From CAYHZL01 sp964361075 (GTDB lineage Bacteria > Bacteroidota > Ignavibacteria > UBA10030 > UBA8401), in contig CAYHZL010000044.1 in NCBI GenBank assembly GCA_964361075.1, positions 1 through 19,252 on the forward strand: 19,252 nucleotides of DNA, read 5' to 3'. Positions 14,395 through 19,252 of the stretch are shown piece by piece (within the stretch, counting starts at the first letter, position 1; every line of letters starts with the position of its first letter). The notes under the pieces are model-generated. The model ran no database searches, had not been told where the DNA came from, and saw only the letters and a program-made list of their open reading frames with translations. The translations under genes were made by a program, and so were the position numbers.

Positions 14395-17088
14395 TTAAAA
14401 TCCGACTGAAAAGCCAACCAAGACTTTGCGTGGTTCAGAATAAAAATCGGGACGATTGAGAAATTCTGCGAGCGTATTCACACCGCCAACATCACCCGAA
14501 TATTGCGACGCGAGCGAATATCCTGCGCGCCCGGTATCATCATACACTTTCAGTTCGTTGTGAGTATCCAAAAGATTATAGACTTTCAAAAAGAGAGCGT
14601 AGTTCATTCCAAAGAGTTCAATATTTTTTTGCGCTTTTAAATCAAAAATATATTTGGTAGGTTTCCGTCCGCTGTTTTGAAATTCCACGCGAATACCTTG
14701 CTGCACAATCGGTGTGTACGGCAATCCGCTTTCCAATCTTCCGATGATTCCAACCGTCCAATCATTTGCATCGCCGACATTCACGGAAAAATTGAGCGTG
14801 TGCGTCTGATCCCAATCAAGCGGCAACACTTGTATCTCGTCGGCACGCGGCGGCGTACTTTGTTTATTATAGAACTGTGCATCGGGATCGGAAGCATTAC
14901 CTTCAGCAACTTGAAATGTGTAATCAACGGTGAAAGAGAGCGAGGGAGAAAAACGCGCTTGCATTGCCATCGTAATACCACGCACATTACCGTAATCAAG
15001 ATTCACATAGCGCGCGTAACTATCTCCGGATGTATATGTCTCGTGCACTTCGGTGCCGAGTAAGTTGCGCAAATCTTTATAAAATCCTGTGAGATCAAAT
15101 GCAACGCCTTCAAAAATTTGTTGTTGAAGTCCGAGTTCATAAATAACTGTTTTTTGCGGATTGAGATCGGCGTTGCCCATGCGCGAAGTGAGTGTGCCGC
15201 CAACAACTTCAAATTCAGGATTGATATACAAAAATTCGTACGGCGGAATTTGAAAAAAATGTCCGTACGAAAAATGGATCACACCTTTATCGGTAATCGG
15301 GAATGCAATGCCGAGACGCGGACTGACTTGCTGCTTCGCTGATGCTTTCTTTGACCATTGCGTTGTCTGTTTCAACAAACCATTCGGGTCACGAAAATCG
15401 AGAGGAACAACTCCTTGCGAATTAAAATAATCGTACCGCACGCCAAGATTTAAAACGATGTCATCAATTTCAACTTTGTCTTGAATATAGAATGCACCTT
15501 CAATCGGTTTTTTTTCGTATTGATTGTGTGTTGGTGTACTCAACGCAGGAATCATCGGTTTGTAATTTGATGCTTGATCAAATTGAATAACATACTCGTG
15601 CATCTTCAAGATATTCCATTTAAATTCGCTGCCAAGTTTTATAAGATTAACACGATTTATTTGACTCGTGTAATCTCCCTTCACAACTGTTGCCTGTGTG
15701 TTGCGTGAGAAGTGCCCCATACTCACACCGCCGGATAAAAAATTGAACGGACTTTTCTGGATTCCAAATTTTGGGTTCACGTACCGCGAGTCGTACGGAT
15801 CTTCGTAGACGTACCGTTTATAGTCTGAAAAAAAATTCGAAACTTTTAGTGTGTAAAATGCTGCAGATGAGAGAACGTGAGTAAATGATCCGATGTGCGT
15901 GTAACCAACACTATGGTGTTGAAAATTTCCATCGGGATTATATTTATAGAGATGATCGGACACTTGGTTGTACGCATGGTAATCATCGCGCGTGTAAATT
16001 CCGTTGTAGGAAAATTTTATTCCACCATCCAGCGCCAGTGTCAACTTGCCTTGCAGATTTAATTTTGCAGCATCATTCATCGGCACAATTGCACCCTCGC
16101 CGCTTTTACGAATTATCCAACTTGATGGCTGCCCATCAAAATTGGAAGAATCGGACGGTAGAAAAATTCGTTTACCGTACATCCAACCTTCGTTGTAATC
16201 ATGACGTACGGAAGTAAAAAAAGTAAGATTGTTGGAAAGAATGGAAACCGGTCCGCTCAAGTTTGCCTGCACATTGTTGATGCTGAGTGGATTGAGTTTA
16301 TCAATGCCTAAAAAAAAATCACTGGCATTGCTTACATAGTCGCCGGCAAAACCGGAAATTTGTCCGTTAAAATTTGAGCCGCCATCCTTTGTTACAATAT
16401 CTACCACGCCGGACATGACCTGACCATACTCCGCATTAAACGTACCGCTGACAAATTTTAATTCTTGAATACCTTCGCTTCCCACTTCAACAGAAGCGCC
16501 GCCGGAGTACGGATCTGTAACAGAAATTCCATCCACCATAAAGGAGACTTCGCTTGCACGTCCGCCGCGCACATGAATTTCGCCGCCCGAACCGACAACA
16601 ACGCCTGCCTGCAATTGCAAAATATCCTGGAACGATTCCACCGGCATAGATTTAATTTGATCTGCGCTCACAGTAGATGACGACGAGGTTAAATCTTTTC
16701 GCACCAATTGCTTTTCTGCAATAACAGTTACTTCACTTAATTGCACGTTGCTTTCGCGTAGTGTGAAATTGATTGTCGTCGTAAAATCAATCGAGACTTT
16801 TACATTGGTTACTTTCATTTCAGAATAGCCGAGCATGGATGCTTTCAAAGAAAATATTCCCGGCGGAACATTGAGGATTGCATAGTAGCCGTCAAGATCG
16901 GTTGCCGCACCTGATTTCAATTCAGGGATCAGCACATTCACAAACGCAAGCGGCTCGCCCGTTTTTGCATCTGTCACTCTTCCGGAAATTTTTCCTGTTA
17001 AACCTGCGTAGAGATACATTGTGGAAAAAGAACAGAGCGCGAGCAGAGAAAATATTTTTCGAAGGAATAACTTGATATGTTTCTTCAT
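14395..17088 (-). CDS. TonB-dependent outer-membrane receptor with carboxypeptidase-regulatory N-terminal domain
   Basis: The predicted product imports a ligand across the outer membrane using TonB energy. From the ATG at 17088 (897 aa) it has a signal peptide (MKKHIKLFLRK... to about 28) and a carboxypeptidase-regulatory-like beta-sandwich at about 32-112 (GKISGRVTDAKTGEPL). The plug follows at about 122-240, with EIHVRGGRASEVSFMVDGI and the typical AEYGQVMSGVVDIVTKDGG ending. A long 22-strand-type barrel ends in VLVGFSVGF. A frame open to 17142 would add 18 residues, but these come from a hairpin and precede the signal peptide, so the later start is chosen. It is followed after 17 bp by the 1119-aa secreted protein. 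No SusD-like lipoprotein is nearby, unlike Bacteroidales Sus loci. The ligand is unknown; the CBM9-like neighbour hints at carbohydrate. Confidence 0.95.
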   Translation of the reverse strand: MKKHIKLFLRKIFSLLALCSFSTMYLYAGLTGKISGRVTDAKTGEPLAFVNVLIPELKSGAATDLDGYYAILNVPPGIFSLKASMLGYSEMKVTNVKVSIDFTTTINFTLRESNVQLSEVTVIAEKQLVRKDLTSSSSTVSADQIKSMPVESFQDILQLQAGVVVGSGGEIHVRGGRASEVSFMVDGISVTDPYSGGASVEVGSEGIQELKFVSGTFNAEYGQVMSGVVDIVTKDGGSNFNGQISGFAGDYVSNASDFFLGIDKLNPLSINNVQANLSGPVSILSNNLTFFTSVRHDYNEGWMYGKRIFLPSDSSNFDGQPSSWIIRKSGEGAIVPMNDAAKLNLQGKLTLALDGGIKFSYNGIYTRDDYHAYNQVSDHLYKYNPDGNFQHHSVGYTHIGSFTHVLSSAAFYTLKVSNFFSDYKRYVYEDPYDSRYVNPKFGIQKSPFNFLSGGVSMGHFSRNTQATVVKGDYTSQINRVNLIKLGSEFKWNILKMHEYVIQFDQASNYKPMIPALSTPTHNQYEKKPIEGAFYIQDKVEIDDIVLNLGVRYDYFNSQGVVPLDFRDPNGLLKQTTQWSKKASAKQQVSPRLGIAFPITDKGVIHFSYGHFFQIPPYEFLYINPEFEVVGGTLTSRMGNADLNPQKTVIYELGLQQQIFEGVAFDLTGFYKDLRNLLGTEVHETYTSGDSYARYVNLDYGNVRGITMAMQARFSPSLSFTVDYTFQVAEGNASDPDAQFYNKQSTPPRADEIQVLPLDWDQTHTLNFSVNVGDANDWTVGIIGRLESGLPYTPIVQQGIRVEFQNSGRKPTKYIFDLKAQKNIELFGMNYALFLKVYNLLDTHNELKVYDDTGRAGYSLASQYSGDVGGVNTLAEFLNRPDFYSEPRKVLVGFSVGF

Positions 17089-17100
17089 CGAGTAAAAATT

Positions 17101-17136
17101 GAAATGAAAGAAAGCGTGGCGCTTGTAGCGCCACGC
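17101..17136 (-). terminator. GC-rich hairpin between the CBM9-like gene and the receptor gene
   Basis: GCGTGGCGC (17114-17122) and GCGCCACGC (17128-17136) form a perfect 9-bp stem with a 5-base loop. On the minus strand it is followed by TTTCTTTCATTTC, a moderate U-rich tail. It lies 42 bp after the CBM9-like stop and 26 bp before the receptor ATG. It may act as a partial terminator so that the first gene is expressed more strongly than the rest, or as an mRNA-stabilising 3' hairpin. Confidence 0.65.
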
Positions 17137-17177
17137 CTGCAATTATTGTTGAAACGATCGAGTAACAGTTCCAATTA

Positions 17178-18959
17178 TTATTTGACAAACATCATCTTTT
17201 TCATTTGTAAAAAATTGCCGGCTTGCAATTGATAGAAGTACACTCCACTGGTAAGATTCTTCGCATCAAATCGTACAATATGAGCGCCGGCATTTTGCAT
17301 TCCATTAACAAGCGCTGCGACTTCACGTCCAAGAATATCGTACACTTTTAATGTAACAATACTGTTCACTGGTAACTGATAACTGATCACTGTTGAAGGG
17401 TTGAACGGATTCGGGTAATTTTGATTCAACGCATATTCAGCCGGAAGTGTGTTCTCTTCCGCAACGCCGTTTACTTGAACTGGAGTTGTTGAAAGTTGCA
17501 CACCGCGATACATATAATATTTATCGAATGTTAAATCTGCCCACTCGCAGCCCCACCATGCTTTTCCATAAATACTTTTATGAGACGCTGTATCACCTTT
17601 TCCAATTCCAAAATGATCCATATCCCACATAACAATTGCCATCAACATTGTATCAGTTGCAGTGTATCCCCACTTTGCACCGTGAAGAATAATTTCACCA
17701 GAGTAGCCAACATCTTTTCCATTATCATCAGTTCCTGTTACAGTTGCTGCCGGATTGTATCCTTTACCTTCAGCGCCACCGGTTGGTACGTTATCATTCA
17801 ATTGGAACTTTGCAGTATCACCAATAAAATCCAATGCATATAAAAGTTTTACTTCTTGTCGTTTATTGGCAGCGGGAATAGTAAACTTATCGCGCATCCA
17901 AATAAACATTCCGTCTGCTTCCCATCCACCGGTATTGAATGTTACCGATGCGTCATTTGATTTGTAGCCGATATATAAATCTGTTCCTTTGTGTAAAAAT
18001 TTTACAATTGTTGTTGAAGGATCATCATTCTTTGTTAACGTATCGCCCCACTGCATGTACCATGTTCCTGTTGCATCTTTAGAATACGGACTAATCACGA
18101 GAGAATCTGCTTTTGCCCAATCCGCTTCATCAAGTTTACCATCGAGCACGTGAGTAATTGTTGTTGCAAGTGCGCGGGCAATAGGTTTGTCTGCAAGAAT
18201 AACACTTGCTGTAGTTACAGCCCATTCAGCACCCCACCAACTTTTATAAAATTGAACAGTACCGGGTGCGCTGATTTCATCTTGCGTCTTTGTATAATAA
18301 TCCGGATCCATAATTGTTACGCTCACCGGAATTTGATCATCAACAGTGTAACCGAGTTTATCCAAGTGAATTAATAATTCGAGAGAGTATCCTTTATCTT
18401 TACCGGTATTGTCATTAACAATTGTTCCTGCCGGTGTGTACGATTTTCCTTCTGCAGAACCTGCTGGTGAATTCGAACTTAATTCTAAAACTGCTTGGCT
18501 ACTTGTATCGTTGTTGAACATTAATTTGTATTCAAGTTCAACACCGGCTTTGTTTTTCACTTTCATATATAAACCATCGCCTTCCCATGCACCCCAGCGT
18601 TTACACACCGATGAGTCGCTTGAGTTGACTGCAACATATAAATCTGTTCCTCGATGTAAAAAGTACACTTGTGTGCCCGAAGTATCGGTGTAGCCTTTTG
18701 TTCCAACCAAACCACTTGTTGGAAGTGCCGAACCTGTTACAGAAAAACTCGCATCATCCGGTTTAAACTTTGCACGAAAGTTTAAATTGAAAATTCTTCG
18801 TTGCCAATCTTGTTCATCCAATTTGCCATCAATAACGATTTGCTTTTCGGCACTCATCGCTACCATTGCAGCAGGATTGCTGTGAAGATTTTGTCCATGC
18901 ACAATTGCTGAAATTGCTAGCAACACCGCACATGTAAAAAAGAGAGTAGAAAATTTCAT
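17178..18959 (-). CDS. secreted protein with two CBM9/DOMON-like domains and a T9SS type A sorting domain
   Basis: A signal peptide (1-22) precedes two tandem copies of one domain. Copy 1 starts with IDGKLDEQDW (43-52) and ends with KSWWGAEWA (239-247); copy 2 starts with LDGKLDEADW (272-281) and ends with KAWWGCEWA (466-474). HRGTDLYVAVNSSD and HKGTDLYIGYKSND are also matched between them. The xDGxLDExxW opening is typical of CBM9-like (DOMON-related) domains that bind sugars or haem. The last 85 residues are a T9SS sorting domain: NQNYPNPFNPST (512-523), then VYDILGREVAAL and SGVYFYQL. No catalytic domain is present, so this is a surface binding protein rather than an enzyme. AAGGAG lies about 11 bases before the ATG. 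It is the first gene of the cluster, behind a strong promoter and an operator-like palindrome. Ligand identity is unknown. Confidence 0.92.
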   Translation of the reverse strand: MKFSTLFFTCAVLLAISAIVHGQNLHSNPAAMVAMSAEKQIVIDGKLDEQDWQRRIFNLNFRAKFKPDDASFSVTGSALPTSGLVGTKGYTDTSGTQVYFLHRGTDLYVAVNSSDSSVCKRWGAWEGDGLYMKVKNKAGVELEYKLMFNNDTSSQAVLELSSNSPAGSAEGKSYTPAGTIVNDNTGKDKGYSLELLIHLDKLGYTVDDQIPVSVTIMDPDYYTKTQDEISAPGTVQFYKSWWGAEWAVTTASVILADKPIARALATTITHVLDGKLDEADWAKADSLVISPYSKDATGTWYMQWGDTLTKNDDPSTTIVKFLHKGTDLYIGYKSNDASVTFNTGGWEADGMFIWMRDKFTIPAANKRQEVKLLYALDFIGDTAKFQLNDNVPTGGAEGKGYNPAATVTGTDDNGKDVGYSGEIILHGAKWGYTATDTMLMAIVMWDMDHFGIGKGDTASHKSIYGKAWWGCEWADLTFDKYYMYRGVQLSTTPVQVNGVAEENTLPAEYALNQNYPNPFNPSTVISYQLPVNSIVTLKVYDILGREVAALVNGMQNAGAHIVRFDAKNLTSGVYFYQLQAGNFLQMKKMMFVK

Positions 18960-19002
18960 AATAATATTGCTCCTTCCAAAAAATAAGTTGATAGAATAAA
19001 AA

Positions 19003-19016
19003 TGTAATCGGTTACA
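19003..19016. promoter_or_regulatory. LacI/CcpA-type operator palindrome
   Basis: TGTAATCGGTTACA fits the LacI-family operator pattern TGNAANCGNTTNCA, with the central CG and perfectly paired TGTAA/TTACA arms. It lies 44 bp upstream of the CBM9-like start codon and downstream of the predicted -10 box, inside the 5' leader. A bound repressor there would block elongation. No LacI-family gene is in the window, so the regulator must be encoded elsewhere. Confidence 0.6.
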
Positions 19017-19051
19017 CTATTGGTCAAAAAAATATCCTTCTATTTTGCTCT

Positions 19052-19080
19052 ATATTAAAGAATTAATATTTCTGTGTCAA
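19052..19080 (-). promoter_or_regulatory. sigma70-like promoter of the surface-protein cluster
   Basis: On the minus strand TTGACA (19080-19075), a 17-base spacer and TAATAT (19057-19052) form a near-consensus promoter, with a perfect -35 and a 4-of-6 match at -10. Transcription would begin near 19045 and give a leader of about 85 bases that holds the operator palindrome and the Shine-Dalgarno sequence. The typical Bacteroidota -33 TTTG promoter form was not needed to explain the site. Confidence 0.6.
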
Positions 19081-19127
19081 GTAGCGATTTGGAGTTAGAT
19101 AAGGGCATCTCTAAAAACCTTCAAGTT

Positions 19128-19146
19128 ACGAAGTGATGGCTTCGCC
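19128..19146. repeat. 19-bp repeat, copy 2
   Basis: The sequence is identical to 9415-9433 and in the same orientation. It lies upstream of the CBM9-like gene's promoter, within the gene-free edge, and marks the other end of the surface-protein cluster. Confidence 0.7.
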
Positions 19147-19226
19147 CAGTTTATCTTGACCAGATTTTATGATGTTAAAATTTTATGGTACATCGCAAAA
19201 ATAAATGCGCCAGAGGCGCATCGTAA

Positions 19227-19248
19227 TCCCGAAGGGATCCCTTCGGGA
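19227..19248. repeat. perfect 22-bp palindrome
   Basis: TCCCGAAGGGA (19227-19237) is followed directly by its exact complement TCCCTTCGGGA (19238-19248), with no spacer. The second arm alone, TCCCTTCGGGA, also occurs at 9437-9447 inside element A, which links the two repeat regions. Confidence 0.75.
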
Positions 19249-19252
19249 CTAG

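Larger units (their letters stand above)
18960..19252. other. gene-free right edge with promoter and palindromic repeats
   Basis: Beyond the promoter of the CBM9-like gene, 19081-19252 contains no credible frame. It holds the second copy of the 19-bp repeat (19128-19146), a 7-bp stem ATGCGCC/GGCGCAT around AGA (19205-19221) and a perfect 22-bp palindrome with a central GGATCC (19227-19248). These resemble the short hairpins of element A and probably belong to the same class of intergenic repeats. Confidence 0.6.

Noticed and set aside
13724..14398. Plus-strand open frame of 224 codons opposite the 1119-aa gene
   Set aside because: It lies wholly antisense to a long gene with clear signal peptide and domains, its composition (rich in His, Ile, Arg) is that of a shadow frame, and it has no recognisable motif.
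17089..17142. Eighteen-residue N-terminal extension of the TonB receptor
   Set aside because: The added residues (MQAWRYKRH...) are encoded by the intergenic hairpin and would place charged residues before a clear signal peptide that starts at the ATG at 17088.

Overview
The window comes from a bacterium of the FCB group, most likely Ignavibacteria-like or another lineage near Bacteroidota. The evidence is a secreted protein with a type IX secretion (T9SS) sorting domain of the 'NYPNPFNPST' kind, a PorV/PorQ-family barrel, and a TonB-dependent receptor with a carboxypeptidase-regulatory N-terminal domain. Several genes also have purine-rich Shine-Dalgarno sequences (before the CBM9-like gene, the 1119-aa gene, the PorV-like gene and the 331-aa gene), which argues against a classical Bacteroidales/Flavobacteriales genome. 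The assignment is inference. All confident genes lie on the minus strand, so transcription runs from high to low coordinates.

Region 1 (about 1-9090) is a restriction-modification and defence-type operon. In transcription order it holds: a 606-aa protein with the N-terminal nuclease and helical part of a large Eco57I/type IIG-like enzyme, which stops just after SAM motif I; a 108-aa helical protein; a 331-aa protein with two membrane segments; a type III Mod methyltransferase; a Fic AMP-transferase-type protein; and a type III Res helicase-nuclease. Mod and Res would form a type III R-M enzyme, but a Fic gene separates them. A perfect 14-bp inverted repeat lies between fic and res. The truncated type IIG protein and the two unknown proteins share the operon, so this is the best candidate here for an undescribed composite defence system.

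Region 2 (about 9090-9824) has no convincing gene. It holds a minus-strand terminator that insulates the R-M operon, then a roughly 410-bp block made of short hairpins and bounded by inverted ATGTTACGCA repeats. A smaller relative of this block (10877-10987) lies on the other side of the PorV-like gene, so that gene is bracketed by 17-bp direct repeats.

Region 3 (about 9825-19080) is a cell-surface cluster. In transcription order it holds: a secreted protein with two CBM9/DOMON-like domains and a T9SS tail; a TonB-dependent receptor; a 1119-aa secreted protein with a fibronectin III-like segment and a FlgD/T9SS-like tail; and a PorV/PorQ-family barrel. No SusD-like gene is present. A good TTGACA/17/TAATAT promoter and a LacI/CcpA-type operator palindrome (TGTAATCGGTTACA) precede the first gene, which suggests sugar-responsive control. 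A GC-rich hairpin between the first gene and the receptor gene could lower downstream expression. The right edge (19081-19252) is again non-coding and carries palindromes related to those in region 2.
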